Counted from the first letter of the stretch, positions 10,202 to 21,585 are shown. The stretch: 64,000 nt of DNA from Bacteroidota bacterium (GCA_018816945.1 JAHIVC010000024.1:1-64000); one strand, 5' to 3'. The notes: generated by a model not told the origin, from the sequence alone. Made by a program: numbers and translations.

Positions 10202-10570
10202 ATGATACAACAAGAATCAAGATTAGCTGTAGCTGACAATAGTGGTGCAAAGGAAGTGCTTTGTATCAGGGTGTTGGGCGGTACCGGAAAAAGATACGCC
10301 CGAATTGGTGATAAAATTATTGTCTCGGTAAAAAGTGCCATTCCTTCAGGGAACATTAAAAAAGGTACCGTTGCCACAGCAGTCGTAGTGCGCACCAAAA
10401 AAGAAACACGAAGAAATGATGGTTCTTATATTCGCTTCGACGATAATGCCGTGGTGATTTTGAACGCAGCTGGAGAAATGTCGGGTACCCGTATTTTTGG
10501 CCCAGTAGCCAGAGAACTTCGCGACAAGCAATTTATGAAAATCGTTTCATTAGCACCCGAAGTGCTTTAA
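10202..10570 (+). CDS. rplN: 50S ribosomal protein L14 (uL14)
   Basis: L14 (122 residues) contacts 16S rRNA in an intersubunit bridge. The start [18 protein letters not shown], the [12 protein letters not shown] strand and the [13 protein letters not shown] signature are intact. The stop is 15 bases before rplX. Confidence 0.97.
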   Translation: MIQQESRLAVADNSGAKEVLCIRVLGGTGKRYARIGDKIIVSVKSAIPSGNIKKGTVATAVVVRTKKETRRNDGSYIRFDDNAVVILNAAGEMSGTRIFGPVARELRDKQFMKIVSLAPEVL

Positions 10571-10585
10571 AATAAGAAATAGATT

Positions 10586-10909
10586 ATGCAAAAAAAATTA
10601 CATATAAAAAAGGGTGATACCGTCATGGTTATCAGTGGTGAATCGAAAGGTCAGCAGGGTCGTGTACTTAAGCTTATGCCTGAGGCAAATCGCGGTATCG
10701 TAGAAGGTGTGAACATGGTTTCAAAAAATGCCAAACCCAATGCTAAAAATCCTAAAGGTGGGATTATCAAGCAAGAATCACCAATTCACCTATCAAACTT
10801 GAAAGTTGTTGATGGTGCCGGTAATCCTACTCGCGTTGGTAAAAGAATGGATGAGAAAGATAATAAGAGTGTTCGATATTCAAAAAAAACAGGGGAGGTA
10901 ATTAAGTAA
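10586..10909 (+). CDS. rplX: 50S ribosomal protein L24 (uL24)
   Basis: L24 (107 residues) is an assembly initiator of the large subunit. Its KOW motif is seen in [20 protein letters not shown], and the sequence [12 protein letters not shown] follows as in other bacteria. The final A of its stop codon is the first base of the rplE ATG, so the two genes are probably translationally coupled. Confidence 0.95.
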   Translation: MQKKLHIKKGDTVMVISGESKGQQGRVLKLMPEANRGIVEGVNMVSKNAKPNAKNPKGGIIKQESPIHLSNLKVVDGAGNPTRVGKRMDEKDNKSVRYSKKTGEVIK

Positions 10910-11463
10910 TGGAATATACACCTAGATTAAGGGAAAAATATTTCGCAGAAATAATTCCCGCACTCACCAAAGAATTTAGCTACAAAACCATCATGCAGGT
11001 TCCAAGGCTGAAAAAAATATCAGTAAATCAGGGCTTGGGAAAAGCCATCACTGATAAAAAAATTATCGACACCGGTGTTGATGAAATGACCAAAATTACA
11101 GGACAGAAAGCTGTAATTACCAAATCAAAACGCGATATTTCTAACTTTAAACTTCGTAAAGGAATGCCTGTAGGTGTTCGAGTTACTCTTCGTGGCGACA
11201 AAATGTACGAATTTTTGGATAGACTTGTTTCAGTTGCAATGCCTCGAGTTAGAGATTTTAAGGGAGTAAATGATAAAGGTTTCGACGGAAGAGGAAATTA
11301 CACCTTTGGTGTTACCGAGCAAATCATTTTTCCTGAAATAGATATTGATAAAATTAATAGCATTAATGGAATGGATATCACATTTGTTACTTCGGCCAAT
11401 ACTGATAAAGAAGCAATGTCTCTATTAAAAGAATTTGGTATTCCATTTAAAAATCAAAAATAA
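10909..11463 (+). CDS. rplE: 50S ribosomal protein L5 (uL5)
   Basis: L5 (184 residues) binds 5S rRNA and forms part of the central protuberance. The segments [33 protein letters not shown] and [18 protein letters not shown] match the family. It overlaps the rplX stop by one base and precedes rpsN by 9 bases. Confidence 0.96.
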   Translation: MEYTPRLREKYFAEIIPALTKEFSYKTIMQVPRLKKISVNQGLGKAITDKKIIDTGVDEMTKITGQKAVITKSKRDISNFKLRKGMPVGVRVTLRGDKMYEFLDRLVSVAMPRVRDFKGVNDKGFDGRGNYTFGVTEQIIFPEIDIDKINSINGMDITFVTSANTDKEAMSLLKEFGIPFKNQK

Positions 11464-11472
11464 GATAAGCAT

Positions 11473-11742
11473 ATGGCTAAAGAATCAATGAAAGCGAGAG
11501 AAGTTAAACGACAAAAACTCGTTGACAAATACGCTGCCAAAAGGGCTGGATTAAAAGCAGCAGGTGATTATGAAGGTTTGCAAAAACTTCCAAAAAACGC
11601 CTCACCGATACGTTTGCACAACAGGTGTAAATTAACGGGTCGCCCAAAAGGTTATATGCGTCAATTTGGTGTTTCACGTATCAACTTTAGGGAAATGGCT
11701 CTGAACGGCTTGATTCCCGGTATCAGAAAAGCCAGTTGGTAA
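11473..11742 (+). CDS. rpsN: 30S ribosomal protein S14 (uS14), zinc-free form
   Basis: S14 (89 residues) is a head protein required for late assembly. This is the longer form without the paired CxxC zinc motif: only one cysteine is present, in [23 protein letters not shown]. The gene is in its usual place between rplE and rpsH, but an 88-base array-like spacer follows it. Confidence 0.95.
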   Translation: MAKESMKAREVKRQKLVDKYAAKRAGLKAAGDYEGLQKLPKNASPIRLHNRCKLTGRPKGYMRQFGVSRINFREMALNGLIPGIRKASW

Positions 11743-11830
11743 TTAAAAATGATTATTGATTATTGAAAAATGTAAAAATAATCGATAAAAAATAATCAAT
11801 AAAAAATAAACAATAAACAATAAGATAGAG
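11743..11830. repeat. inverted word array between rpsN and rpsH
   Basis: The 88-base spacer is the longest gap within the S10/spc block. Its left part contains GATTATTGATTATTG, and its right part contains the complementary word form AATAATCGATAAA, AATAATCAATAAA and two AATAAACAAT-like units. The two halves are therefore inverted relative to each other. No gene or terminator is present; operon continuity is likely maintained. Confidence 0.55.
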
Positions 11831-12229
11831 ATGCTTACTGATCCAATTGCAGATTATTTAACAAGAATTCGAAATGCAGTGAAAGCTAGCCATAGAGTGG
11901 TTGAAATTCCTGCTTCAAATTTGAAAAAAGCGATAACAAAAATACTGTTTGAAAAAGGTTATATCTTGAATTATAAATTCGAAGATGATGACAAACAGGG
12001 AATCATCAAGATCGCCCTGAAATTTCATCCGGTCACCAAGTTGCCTGCTATTTCCAAACTTCAAAGAGTAAGTCGTCCAGGCTTAAGAAAGTATTCTGAC
12101 GCTAATAGCCTCCCACGTGTATTAAACGGATTGGGTATCGCTATTTTGTCAACATCAATGGGCGTAATTACCGACAAAGAAGCAAGAAAATTAAATGTCG
12201 GTGGCGAAGTATTATGTTACATTAGTTAA
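11831..12229 (+). CDS. rpsH: 30S ribosomal protein S8 (uS8)
   Basis: S8 (132 residues) binds the central domain of 16S rRNA. The start [14 protein letters not shown] and the C-terminal [19 protein letters not shown] with GGEVLCYIS are diagnostic. In E. coli S8 also represses the spc operon, a role that cannot be judged here. A Shine-Dalgarno-like AAGGAG follows its stop and serves rplF. Confidence 0.96.
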   Translation: MLTDPIADYLTRIRNAVKASHRVVEIPASNLKKAITKILFEKGYILNYKFEDDDKQGIIKIALKFHPVTKLPAISKLQRVSRPGLRKYSDANSLPRVLNGLGIAILSTSMGVITDKEARKLNVGGEVLCYIS

Positions 12230-12230
12230 T

Positions 12231-12236
12231 AAGGAG
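12231..12236 (+). promoter_or_regulatory. Shine-Dalgarno-like site AAGGAG of rplF
   Basis: AAGGAG lies 9 bases before the rplF ATG, an ideal spacing. It is the only textbook Shine-Dalgarno sequence I noticed in the ribosomal block, in a phylum where most start sites lack one. Confidence 0.6.
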
Positions 12237-12245
12237 ATTTAATCA

Positions 12246-12800
12246 ATGTCAAGAATAGGAAAATTACCCATCAACATTCCTGTAGGAGTTCAGGTTACCG
12301 TCAGCGACGAAAATGTGGTTACGGTAAAAGGCAAGCTTGGAGAACTCAAGCAGGCCGTTAACCCAGCCATCAATGTAAAAATTGAGGACGGTTCAATTAA
12401 AGTAGGTAGGGCTTCTGATAGTATCCCAGATCGTTCAAAACACGGTTTATACCGATCTTTAATTTCAAATATGATTCATGGAGTGTCTGAAGGTTATAAA
12501 ATCGTACAAGAATTAGTTGGAGTTGGTTATAAAGCTACTGCAACTGGTCAAATACTTGAAATATCAGTAGGTTATTCGCACAATATTGTGATGGAATTAC
12601 CTCCCGAAGTGAAAGTTGAAACTCTAGTTGAAAGAGGAAAAAGCCCACAAATCATTTTATTCTCTCATGATAAACAGTTGATCGGTCAGGTTGCAGCTAA
12701 AATACGTTCACTTCGTAAACCTGAACCATATAAAGGAAAAGGTATTCGTTACCAAGGTGAGGAAATTAGACGTAAAGCTGGTAAAGCAGCTACTTCATAA
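12246..12800 (+). CDS. rplF: 50S ribosomal protein L6 (uL6)
   Basis: L6 (184 residues) lies at the base of the factor-binding stalk region. The start MSRIGKLPINIPVGV, the internal duplication and the signature EPYKGKGIRYQGEEIRRKAGK identify it. It is the only gene in the block with a strong Shine-Dalgarno sequence. Confidence 0.96.
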   Translation: MSRIGKLPINIPVGVQVTVSDENVVTVKGKLGELKQAVNPAINVKIEDGSIKVGRASDSIPDRSKHGLYRSLISNMIHGVSEGYKIVQELVGVGYKATATGQILEISVGYSHNIVMELPPEVKVETLVERGKSPQIILFSHDKQLIGQVAAKIRSLRKPEPYKGKGIRYQGEEIRRKAGKAATS

Positions 12801-12831
12801 TTAAAAACAAGAATTTTAAATTCTTAATAGA

Positions 12832-13194
12832 ATGGCAATAAAAGATAAAAGAAAATTCAGAAGATTGAGGATAAAACTTGGAGTTAGAAGATCCATTGTT
12901 GGAACTCTTGAAAGACCAAGACTTACTATTTTTAGAAGTAATAAGGGAATTTACGCCCAATTGATTAACGATTCTGATGGAGTTACTTTAGCCGCTGCAT
13001 CATCAACCAGCAAAGGCATTGCAGAAGCAAAGATTACCAAAATCGAACAAGCCAAATTGGTTGGTAGCCTTCTTGCAGAAAAAGCAAAAGAAGTTGGAGT
13101 TGAGTCAGTTGTTTTTGACAGAAACGGTTATTTGTATCATGGTAGAGTTAAATCTTTAGCTGACGGTGCTAGAGAAGGAGGTCTTAAATTTTAA
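12832..13194 (+). CDS. rplR: 50S ribosomal protein L18 (uL18)
   Basis: L18 (120 residues) binds 5S rRNA and helps join it to 23S rRNA. The segments [18 protein letters not shown] and [28 protein letters not shown] are family hallmarks. It is 5 bases ahead of rpsE. Confidence 0.96.
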   Translation: MAIKDKRKFRRLRIKLGVRRSIVGTLERPRLTIFRSNKGIYAQLINDSDGVTLAAASSTSKGIAEAKITKIEQAKLVGSLLAEKAKEVGVESVVFDRNGYLYHGRVKSLADGAREGGLKF

Positions 13195-13199
13195 AAGTT

Positions 13200-13718
13200 A
13201 TGGCAAATTTAAACGAAAATAGAGTAAAGACTAGCGAAATTGAATACAAAGACAGACTGGTTAGTATTCAAAGGGTTACTAAAGTTACCAAAGGTGGTCG
13301 TACATTCAGTTTCTCGGCAATTGTTGTTGTTGGAAATGAAAACGGTGTAGTAGGCTATGGTTTGGGAAAAGCAAAAGAGGTAACTGCTGCCATTGCAAAA
13401 GGAATAGATGATGCCAAGAAAAATTTAGTTAAAGTTCCGATTTTAAAAGGTACTTTACCTCACGAACAATATGGTAAATATAGTGGTGCTTATGTATTCT
13501 TGAAACCAGCTGCTCCCGGAGCCGGTGTTATCGCAGGTGGTGCTATGCGTGCTGTTCTGGAAAGTGTCGGAGTAACCGATGTTTTAGCAAAATCAAAAGG
13601 ATCGTCAAACCCACACAGTGTTGTTAAGGCTACCATTGACGCTTTGGTTAAACTGAGGGACCCTAAAACAGTTGCACAAATGAGAGGTGTTAGTTTAAGT
13701 ACAGTTTTCAACGGATAA
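13200..13718 (+). CDS. rpsE: 30S ribosomal protein S5 (uS5)
   Basis: S5 (172 residues) sits near the mRNA entry and affects decoding accuracy. The double-stranded RNA-binding fold is seen in [18 protein letters not shown], followed by [13 protein letters not shown] and the C-terminal domain with [16 protein letters not shown] and [12 protein letters not shown]. It is followed 9 bases later by rpmD. Confidence 0.96.
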   Translation: MANLNENRVKTSEIEYKDRLVSIQRVTKVTKGGRTFSFSAIVVVGNENGVVGYGLGKAKEVTAAIAKGIDDAKKNLVKVPILKGTLPHEQYGKYSGAYVFLKPAAPGAGVIAGGAMRAVLESVGVTDVLAKSKGSSNPHSVVKATIDALVKLRDPKTVAQMRGVSLSTVFNG

Positions 13719-13727
13719 AAACCTGTA

Positions 13728-13910
13728 ATGATGAAAAAATTAAGAATAGAACAAGTTAAAAGCGGCATTGGACGGACAGAACGCCAAAAGCTTACGCTCC
13801 AGGCATTAGGCTTGAAAAGAATGCATCATACAATTGAAGTAGTTGGAACCCCGCAAATTCTGGGAATGATTGCAAAAGTTGATCATCTGGTTAAAGTGGA
13901 AGAAGTTTAA
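13728..13910 (+). CDS. rpmD: 50S ribosomal protein L30 (uL30)
   Basis: L30 (60 residues) is a small beta-alpha-beta protein of the large subunit. KLRIEQVKSGIGRTERQ, TLQALGLKRM and the ending KVDHLVKVEEV match. Two ATG codons are adjacent (13728 and 13731) and either could serve as the start. It lies between rpsE and rplO in the usual order. Confidence 0.93.
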   Translation: MMKKLRIEQVKSGIGRTERQKLTLQALGLKRMHHTIEVVGTPQILGMIAKVDHLVKVEEV

Positions 13911-13936
13911 TTTTAGAAAAAATAATTTGATATACG

Positions 13937-14383
13937 ATGGATTTAAGTAATTTAAAACCGGCAGAAGGTTCGACCAAGAACAGGAAAAGAATCGGAAGAG
14001 GGCAAGGATCAGGCAGAGGCGGAACAGCTACAAGAGGTCATAAAGGTGCCCAATCAAGATCTGGCTATAGCCGTAAATTTGGTTTTGAAGGCGGTCAAAT
14101 GCCTTTGTATCGACGAGTTCCTAAATCTGGATTTAAGAACGTTAACCGGAAGGAATACCACGGTGTCAATATCGATACTTTACAACAATTAGCCGAGACA
14201 AAAAATATTAAAATTATTGATTTAAATGTTTTAATTGAAAATGGATTGGCTTCAAAAAACGAGCTGATTAAGATTTTAGGTCGTGGCGAATTAAAAGCCA
14301 AATTAGAAGTTAGAGTTCATGCATTTTCGGAATCAGCTATTAAAGCGATCGAAGCTCAAGGTGGTGTTGCAACAAAAATTTAA
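13937..14383 (+). CDS. rplO: 50S ribosomal protein L15 (uL15)
   Basis: L15 (148 residues) is a late-assembly protein with a long basic N-terminal extension: [19 protein letters not shown], then [12 protein letters not shown] and [18 protein letters not shown]. The globular C-terminal part ends in [12 protein letters not shown]. It is 6 bases upstream of secY, so ribosomal and translocon production are coupled. Confidence 0.95.
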   Translation: MDLSNLKPAEGSTKNRKRIGRGQGSGRGGTATRGHKGAQSRSGYSRKFGFEGGQMPLYRRVPKSGFKNVNRKEYHGVNIDTLQQLAETKNIKIIDLNVLIENGLASKNELIKILGRGELKAKLEVRVHAFSESAIKAIEAQGGVATKI

Positions 14384-14389
14384 GATTAA

Positions 14390-15748
14390 ATGAAAAGATT
14401 AATCCAGACAATTAGAAATATTTATAAGATTGAAGATCTTAGAAAACGAATTTTATATACCCTCGGAATATTATTGATATACCGTTTAGGTTCTAAAGTC
14501 GTTATTCCCGGTGTCGATCCTGATATGTTGGCGAATCTGCAAAACCAAACTGAAGGTGGAATCTTAGGATTACTGAATATGTTTTCAGGGGGTGCCTTTT
14601 CTAATGCGTCAATCTTTGCTTTAGGAATCATGCCTTATATTTCCGCATCGATTGTTATTCAATTGTTGGGAATGGCAATTCCTTATTTTCAAAAACTTCA
14701 AAAAGAAGGTGAGAGTGGAAGAAGAAAGATTAATCAGATTACTCGATATTTAACTGTGTTAATAACTGGTTTTCAGGCTCCTGCGTATATCGCAAACATG
14801 ATATCAAACTTGCCGCCTGAAGCGATTTCACCATTCAATCCAAACATCACATCACCCACTACCTTTTTCTGGATTTCGACCGTAGTGATACTGATATCAG
14901 GTACTATGTTCGTAATGTGGCTTGGTGAAAAAATTACAGATAAAGGAATCGGAAACGGTATTTCATTAATTATTATGATCGGAATTATAGCCAGATTGCC
15001 ATTTGCATTAGCTGGTGAATTCTTTTCAAAAATGGAAGAAAAAGGTGGAGGCCTTGTATTCTTTGTTGTTGAAATAGCAGTGCTTGTTTTCGTAATATTA
15101 TTAACCATTTTATTGGTGCAGGGAACCCGGAAAATTCCGGTGCAATATGCAAAACGGATAGTTGGAAATAAACAATACGGTGGAGTTCGTCAGTATATCC
15201 CTTTAAAGGTAAATGCTGCGGGTGTTATGCCTATCATTTTTGCACAGGCTATTATGTTTTTGCCTTTAACACTGGCCGGATTTGCAAATTCGGATTCGCT
15301 TAGTGGTTTTGCTCAGGCTTTTACAAATGTGAATGGGTTCTGGTATAATTTGGTACAGTTTATAATGATCATGCTTTTTACATATTTCTATACTGCTATT
15401 ACTGTTAATCCAAATCAAATGGCAGAGGATATGAAGAAAAACGGTGGATTTATCCCCGGAGTAAAACCAGGAAGAAAAACTGCTGAGTTTATTGATAATG
15501 TGATGTCGAGAATTACCTTACCCGGTTCTATATTTTTAGCCATGGTAACTTTATTGCCTACCTTGGTAGGATTGATGGGAGTAAGCCAGGCATTTGCAAT
15601 GTTTTATGGTGGTACTTCACTATTAATTTTAGTAGGTGTTGTATTGGATACATTACAGCAAGTTGAAAGCCATTTATTAATGCGTCATTACGATGGTTTG
15701 ACCAAATCAGGCAGGATTAAAGGCAGAACCGCAGGCATTATGGGCTAA
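14390..15748 (+). CDS. secY: protein translocase subunit SecY
   Basis: SecY (452 residues) is the channel of the Sec translocon, carrying unfolded proteins across, or membrane segments into, the inner membrane. About ten hydrophobic spans can be seen. Characteristic segments are YRLGSKVVIPGVD, FALGIMPYISASIVIQLL, GEKITDKGIGNGISLIIM, PVQYAKR and GIKPGRKT-like GVKPGRKTAEF. Adenylate kinase, which lies between secY and map in many bacteria, is absent here. Confidence 0.97.
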   Translation: MKRLIQTIRNIYKIEDLRKRILYTLGILLIYRLGSKVVIPGVDPDMLANLQNQTEGGILGLLNMFSGGAFSNASIFALGIMPYISASIVIQLLGMAIPYFQKLQKEGESGRRKINQITRYLTVLITGFQAPAYIANMISNLPPEAISPFNPNITSPTTFFWISTVVILISGTMFVMWLGEKITDKGIGNGISLIIMIGIIARLPFALAGEFFSKMEEKGGGLVFFVVEIAVLVFVILLTILLVQGTRKIPVQYAKRIVGNKQYGGVRQYIPLKVNAAGVMPIIFAQAIMFLPLTLAGFANSDSLSGFAQAFTNVNGFWYNLVQFIMIMLFTYFYTAITVNPNQMAEDMKKNGGFIPGVKPGRKTAEFIDNVMSRITLPGSIFLAMVTLLPTLVGLMGVSQAFAMFYGGTSLLILVGVVLDTLQQVESHLLMRHYDGLTKSGRIKGRTAGIMG

Positions 15749-15758
15749 GAAATATTGT

Positions 15759-16535
15759 ATGATACAATATAAGAATAACGAAGAAATTGAATTAATAAGA
15801 GAAAGTTCTTTACTTGTTGGAAAAACTTTAGCAGAGGTTGCCAGGCACATCAAGCCCGGAATCGAAACCCGAAAGCTGGACAAAATTGCCGAAGAATTTA
15901 TTCGCGATCATGGTGCATTACCAGGATTCAAAGGATACGGTGGATTTCCCAATACCTTGTGTATATCAGTGAATGAAAATGTAGTTCATGGTATCCCGGG
16001 GAAAAGGAAACTTAAGGATGGAGATATCGTATCAATTGACTGCGGAACAATTTTAAATGGATTTTATGGTGATTCGGCCTACACTTTCGAGGTAGGAGAA
16101 GTAAAAGAAGAAATCAAACTTTTGCTTAAACGAACCAAAGAATCACTTTATAAAGGAATTGAAGTTGCAATAGTTGGTAAACGAATTGGGGATATTGGAT
16201 TTGAAATCCAAAATTATACTGAACAATTCGGATATTCAGTGGTAAGAGATCTGGTTGGACATGGTTTAGGACGAAATTTGCATGAAAAACCTGAAGTTCC
16301 CAATTACGGGAAAAAAGGGGTGGGGATAAAACTTAAAGAAGGAATGGTATTAGCAATCGAGCCCATGATTAATCTCGGCGTAAAGGATGTAGTTCAGGAA
16401 AAAGATGGTTGGACGATCAGAACGTTAGATCGGATGCCTTCAGCTCATTTTGAGCATGATGTTGCCATTAGAAAGGGAAAAGCTGAAATCCTTTCTACAT
16501 TTGAATTTATAGAAGAAGTTTTAAATATTAAATAG
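15759..16535 (+). CDS. map: methionine aminopeptidase, type I
   Basis: This 258-residue metalloenzyme removes the initiator methionine from nascent proteins. The five metal ligands of the pita-bread fold are recognisable: the two Asp in [19 protein letters not shown], the His in [10 protein letters not shown], the Glu in [10 protein letters not shown] and the Glu in [10 protein letters not shown]. It follows secY by 10 bases and precedes infA by 4, so it is expressed with the translation machinery. Confidence 0.96.
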   Translation: MIQYKNNEEIELIRESSLLVGKTLAEVARHIKPGIETRKLDKIAEEFIRDHGALPGFKGYGGFPNTLCISVNENVVHGIPGKRKLKDGDIVSIDCGTILNGFYGDSAYTFEVGEVKEEIKLLLKRTKESLYKGIEVAIVGKRIGDIGFEIQNYTEQFGYSVVRDLVGHGLGRNLHEKPEVPNYGKKGVGIKLKEGMVLAIEPMINLGVKDVVQEKDGWTIRTLDRMPSAHFEHDVAIRKGKAEILSTFEFIEEVLNIK

Positions 16536-16539
16536 AATT

Positions 16540-16758
16540 ATGGCGAAACAAACATCTATTGAACAAGATGGTACTGTAATAGAGTCCTTAGGCAATGCAA
16601 TGTTTAGGGTTGAACTCGAAAACGGGCACATCATCACAGCTCATATCTCTGGTAAAATGCGGATGCATTATATTAAAATATTACCGGGCGATAAGGTTAA
16701 GCTTGAAATGTCACCGTACGATTTAACCAAAGGAAGAATTACATTTAGATATAAATAA
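16540..16758 (+). CDS. infA: translation initiation factor IF-1
   Basis: IF-1 (72 residues) occupies the aminoacyl site of the small subunit during initiation. The OB-fold sequence [20 protein letters not shown], the [18 protein letters not shown] segment and the ending [12 protein letters not shown] are near the bacterial consensus. It is followed by rpmJ after 54 bases. Confidence 0.97.
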   Translation: MAKQTSIEQDGTVIESLGNAMFRVELENGHIITAHISGKMRMHYIKILPGDKVKLEMSPYDLTKGRITFRYK

Positions 16759-16812
16759 TATAACAAGAGAAATAAAGCATATTGGATTAATAAAACATTT
16801 AATTGAAATAAA

Positions 16813-16929
16813 ATGAAAGTTCGAGCATCGATTAAGAAGAGATCTCCCGAATGTAAAATCGTTCGTAGAAAAGGAAGATTATATGTGATTAACAAAAAAA
16901 ATCCAAAGTATAAACAACGTCAAGGATAA
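16813..16929 (+). CDS. rpmJ: 50S ribosomal protein L36 (bL36)
   Basis: This 38-residue protein reads [17 protein letters not shown] at its start and ends [10 protein letters not shown]. The usual zinc site uses three Cys and one His; here only one Cys remains (residue 14), and the His position is Tyr (KYKQRQG). It is therefore the zinc-free type. The position between infA and rpsM is standard. Confidence 0.93.
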   Translation: MKVRASIKKRSPECKIVRRKGRLYVINKKNPKYKQRQG

Positions 16930-16969
16930 TAAAGACATTAAATTTAAATTAATTACAATTATTTGATAT

Positions 16970-17350
16970 ATGGCTAGAATAGCGGGTATCGATTTACCAA
17001 AAAACAAAAGAGGCGAAATAGGTTTAACCTATATCTTTGGCATAGGTAGAAGCCTTGCACAACACATACTTACCGAAGCAGGAATTGACTGGAGTAAAAA
17101 AGTTGAAGATTGGACAGATGATGAACAAAACAGCATCCGTACCATCATAGGCGAAAGGTATAAAGTTGAAGGCGGTCTTCGCTCTGAAATTCAAACCAAT
17201 ATTAAGCGGCTCAGGGACATTGGTTCGTACCGTGGAATCAGGCATCGTTTAGGTTTGCCATTGCGTGGACAAGGCACCAAAAACAATGCGCGAACTCGTA
17301 AAGGAAGGAAAAAAACTGTTGCAAACAAGAAAAAGGCAGTTAAAGGTTAA
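16970..17350 (+). CDS. rpsM: 30S ribosomal protein S13 (uS13)
   Basis: S13 (126 residues) sits in the head, contacts the peptidyl-site tRNA with its tail and forms bridges to the large subunit. [21 protein letters not shown], the [16 protein letters not shown] signature and the basic ending TNNARTRKG-like [19 protein letters not shown] identify it. It starts the alpha-type block. Confidence 0.96.
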   Translation: MARIAGIDLPKNKRGEIGLTYIFGIGRSLAQHILTEAGIDWSKKVEDWTDDEQNSIRTIIGERYKVEGGLRSEIQTNIKRLRDIGSYRGIRHRLGLPLRGQGTKNNARTRKGRKKTVANKKKAVKG

Positions 17351-17392
17351 TAGCTAGTTTTTTGACAAGAAAGATCGAAACATTATAACATT

Positions 17393-17782
17393 ATGGCAAA
17401 AAGTACCAGAAATACTAAAAAAAGGGTCGTTAAAGTTGAGCCAATCGGAAAAGCTTTCATTCAGGCATCTTTTAATAATATTATTATTTCTCTAACCAAC
17501 AATTCAGGACAAGTAATTTCCTGGGCTTCTTCAGGCAAGATGGGGTTTAGAGGTTCGAAGAAAAATACACCTTACGCAGCCCAAATGGCAGCTGAAGATT
17601 GCGCTAAAGTTGCGTTTGACCAAGGCCTCAGAAAAGTAAAAGTGTATGTAAAAGGTCCTGGTGCAGGTCGTGAATCTGCAATCCGAACATTACATGGACA
17701 GGGAATTGAAGTAACTGAAATTATGGACGTAACCCCATTGCCACATAATGGCTGTCGACCCCCTAAAAGACGTAGGGTATAA
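17393..17782 (+). CDS. rpsK: 30S ribosomal protein S11 (uS11)
   Basis: S11 (129 residues) is part of the platform that holds the mRNA at the exit site. The segments [33 protein letters not shown] and the C-terminal [17 protein letters not shown] are conserved. It lies between rpsM and rpsD. Confidence 0.97.
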   Translation: MAKSTRNTKKRVVKVEPIGKAFIQASFNNIIISLTNNSGQVISWASSGKMGFRGSKKNTPYAAQMAAEDCAKVAFDQGLRKVKVYVKGPGAGRESAIRTLHGQGIEVTEIMDVTPLPHNGCRPPKRRRV

Positions 17783-17837
17783 TTTTAGGTTTATTTCAAC
17801 AGAAGATTTTTATAACACAAAAGTAAATTTGTAAAAC

Positions 17838-18443
17838 ATGGCAAGATATACAGGCCCAAAATCAAGAATTGCACGTAAATTCAAAGATCCAATATACGGA
17901 CCAGATAGAGCATTCGAGAAGAAAAACTATCCTCCTGGACAACACGGTAACTCAAAACGCCGTAAAAAACAATCCGAGTATGGAATTCAGCTTCAGGAAA
18001 AACAAAAAGCTAAATATACATACGGTATTATGGAGCGTCAATTCCGCAATACTTTTGAAAAAGCCAGCAGCAAAGCAGGTATTACTGGTGAAGTTTTACT
18101 TCAATTAATCGAATCAAGATTAGACAATGTTGTATATCGCTTGGGCGTTGCTCCAACCAGGAGTGGTGCGCGTCAATTGGTATCTCATCGTCATATCACA
18201 GTGAATGGGGCAATTGTTAATATTCCTTCATACTTGGTGAAAGAAGGTGATTTGATAGGTGTTCGTGAGAGATCTAAAACACTTGAAGCAATTACCAATT
18301 CATTAACCGGCCGCTCTAATCCTTATTCATGGTTAGAATGGGACGATGCAAAAATGACCGGGAAATTTATGAATTATCCGGCTCGTGAAGATATTCCTGA
18401 GAATATCAAAGAACAACTAATCGTGGAGTTATACTCTAAATAA
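17838..18443 (+). CDS. rpsD: 30S ribosomal protein S4 (uS4), zinc-free form
   Basis: S4 (201 residues) is a primary 16S-binding assembly initiator and affects decoding accuracy. The N-terminus [15 protein letters not shown] has no cysteine cluster, so the zinc site found in some S4 proteins is missing. The S4 RNA-binding domain appears as [20 protein letters not shown] through [17 protein letters not shown]. Length is typical. Confidence 0.97.
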   Translation: MARYTGPKSRIARKFKDPIYGPDRAFEKKNYPPGQHGNSKRRKKQSEYGIQLQEKQKAKYTYGIMERQFRNTFEKASSKAGITGEVLLQLIESRLDNVVYRLGVAPTRSGARQLVSHRHITVNGAIVNIPSYLVKEGDLIGVRERSKTLEAITNSLTGRSNPYSWLEWDDAKMTGKFMNYPAREDIPENIKEQLIVELYSK

Positions 18444-18487
18444 TAGCTTGATTTTATTAATTATTTGACAACAAATAAAACAAAAAT

Positions 18488-19480
18488 ATGTCGATTCTAG
18501 CATTTCAAAAACCTGATAAGGTAATCATGATCGAAGCTGATGAATTCAAAGGAATCTTTGAATTCCGTCCTCTGGAACCGGGCTTCGGTATAACAATTGG
18601 TAATGCATTAAGAAGGATATTGCTGTCTTCCCTTGAAGGTTATGCAATCACTTCTATCAAAATTGAAGGCGTTGTTCAGGAATTTTCAACGGTGAAAGGT
18701 GTTGTGGAAGATGTTTCTGAAATCATCCTCAATTTAAAAAAAATACGTTTTAAACGCCAAATCGAAACTGAAACCTCCGAAGAGGTTCATGTTGTTATCG
18801 GTGATCAGGACTCGTTTAAAGCTGGTGACATTAACAAATTTTTATCTGTTTTTCAGGTATTAAACCCTGAAGTAGAAATTTGCCATATGGATCCTTCTAT
18901 TAAAGTTTCAATTAATTTAACAATTGAAAAAGGACGTGGTTATATTCCTGCCGACGAAAACAAAAAGGTGAACACACCAATCGATACTATTTTTATTGAT
19001 TCGATTCACACACCAATTGTTAACGTAAATTACAGAGTTGAAGATTTTAGGGTTGAACAGAAAACCGACTATGAAAAGCTTATTTTGGAGCTTACCACAG
19101 ATGGATCAATTCATCCTAAAGAAGCATTAAAAGAAGCTGCCAAAATACTTATTCATCATTTCATGTTATTCTCCGATGAGAAAATCACTTTAGATACAGA
19201 AGAGAAAACAGTAACTGAAGAATTTGATGAAAATTCATTGCATATCCGTCAGTTATTAAAAACCAAACTTGTTGATTTAGATCTATCAGTTCGCGCACTG
19301 AATTGTTTGAAAGCTGCCGACGTTGATACCTTGGGCGATTTGGTTTCATTTAACAAAAATGACCTCTTAAAATTCAGGAATTTTGGCAAAAAATCTTTGA
19401 CTGAGCTTGAAGAACTTGTAAAAGTTAAAAATCTCGAATTTGGGATGAATACAGCAAAATATAAATTAGATAAGGAATAA
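18488..19480 (+). CDS. rpoA: DNA-directed RNA polymerase subunit alpha
   Basis: This 330-residue subunit dimerises to start RNA polymerase assembly. The N-terminal domain contains [20 protein letters not shown] and the C-terminal domain (about residues 250-330) contains [20 protein letters not shown] and [16 protein letters not shown], the helix-hairpin-helix part that touches UP elements and activators. It is 5 bases upstream of rplQ. Confidence 0.97.
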   Translation: MSILAFQKPDKVIMIEADEFKGIFEFRPLEPGFGITIGNALRRILLSSLEGYAITSIKIEGVVQEFSTVKGVVEDVSEIILNLKKIRFKRQIETETSEEVHVVIGDQDSFKAGDINKFLSVFQVLNPEVEICHMDPSIKVSINLTIEKGRGYIPADENKKVNTPIDTIFIDSIHTPIVNVNYRVEDFRVEQKTDYEKLILELTTDGSIHPKEALKEAAKILIHHFMLFSDEKITLDTEEKTVTEEFDENSLHIRQLLKTKLVDLDLSVRALNCLKAADVDTLGDLVSFNKNDLLKFRNFGKKSLTELEELVKVKNLEFGMNTAKYKLDKE

Positions 19481-19485
19481 TAGAA

Positions 19486-20088
19486 ATGAGACACGGAAAG
19501 AAATTCAACCACTTAAGCAGAAAGAGTGCGCATAGAAAAGCAATGTTGGCCAATATGGCTGCTTCTTTAATCATGCACAAACGAATCAGGACAACTCTGG
19601 CAAAGGCTAAGGCACTTAGGGGTTATGTTGAACCTTTAATCACAAAATCAAAGGACGATTCAACTCATTCTAGAAGAACTGTATTTAGCTATTTACAAAG
19701 TAAAGAAGCGGTAACTGAATTGTTCAGGGAAGTTGCAGTAAAAATTGCTGATCGACCGGGCGGATATACCCGAATTCTTAAAACAGGCAACCGACTTGGT
19801 GATAATGCAGAAATGTGCTACATCGAATTAGTTGACTATAATGAAAACTTGTTAGTTGAAAAAGCTCCAAAAGCTAAAGCTTCAACAAGAAGAAGAGGTG
19901 GAAAGAAATCAGCAACTCCAAGTTTAGCGGCAGCTAATGTTGTTGAAGCAGAAGTTGTAGATACTGTTAAAGAGGTTAAGGAAGAAGTTTCAGTTTCTCA
20001 AGAAATTGCAGAAACACCGGCCGAGGATACCATTGAAGAACCTAAGGCTGAAGAAGCTGAGGAATCAGCAGAAGAAGAGCAAAAATAA
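19486..20088 (+). CDS. rplQ: 50S ribosomal protein L17 (bL17) with acidic C-terminal tail
   Basis: Residues 1 to about 120 are a normal L17: [20 protein letters not shown], then [20 protein letters not shown] and [18 protein letters not shown]. After that comes an unusual ~75-residue tail, first basic ([10 protein letters not shown]) and then strongly acidic and Ala/Glu/Val-rich, probably disordered. E. coli L17 is about 127 residues, against 200 here. It ends the superoperon just before a strong terminator. Confidence 0.95.
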   Translation: MRHGKKFNHLSRKSAHRKAMLANMAASLIMHKRIRTTLAKAKALRGYVEPLITKSKDDSTHSRRTVFSYLQSKEAVTELFREVAVKIADRPGGYTRILKTGNRLGDNAEMCYIELVDYNENLLVEKAPKAKASTRRRGGKKSATPSLAAANVVEAEVVDTVKEVKEEVSVSQEIAETPAEDTIEEPKAEEAEESAEEEQK

Positions 20089-20108
20089 TTACGATTTTAG
20101 ATAATATT

Positions 20109-21483
<1,375 letters not shown>

Positions 21484-21505
21484 TTAAAGCCGTAAACTTA
21501 ATTAA

Positions 21506-21545
21506 AAGAGCACGATTCGAAAAGTGAATCGTGCTCTTATTTTTA
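21506..21545. terminator. terminator after eno, possibly bidirectional
   Basis: A 13-base perfect stem (AAGAGCACGATTC at 21506-21518, GAATCGTGCTCTT at 21526-21538) closes a 7-base loop. T-rich sequence follows on the plus strand, and the mirrored A-rich side gives a short T tract on the minus strand. It separates convergent eno and the GH2 gene. Confidence 0.8.
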
Positions 21546-21585
21546 AATCAATCTAAACTTATTAGCGTTATATTTTGTGGAAAAT

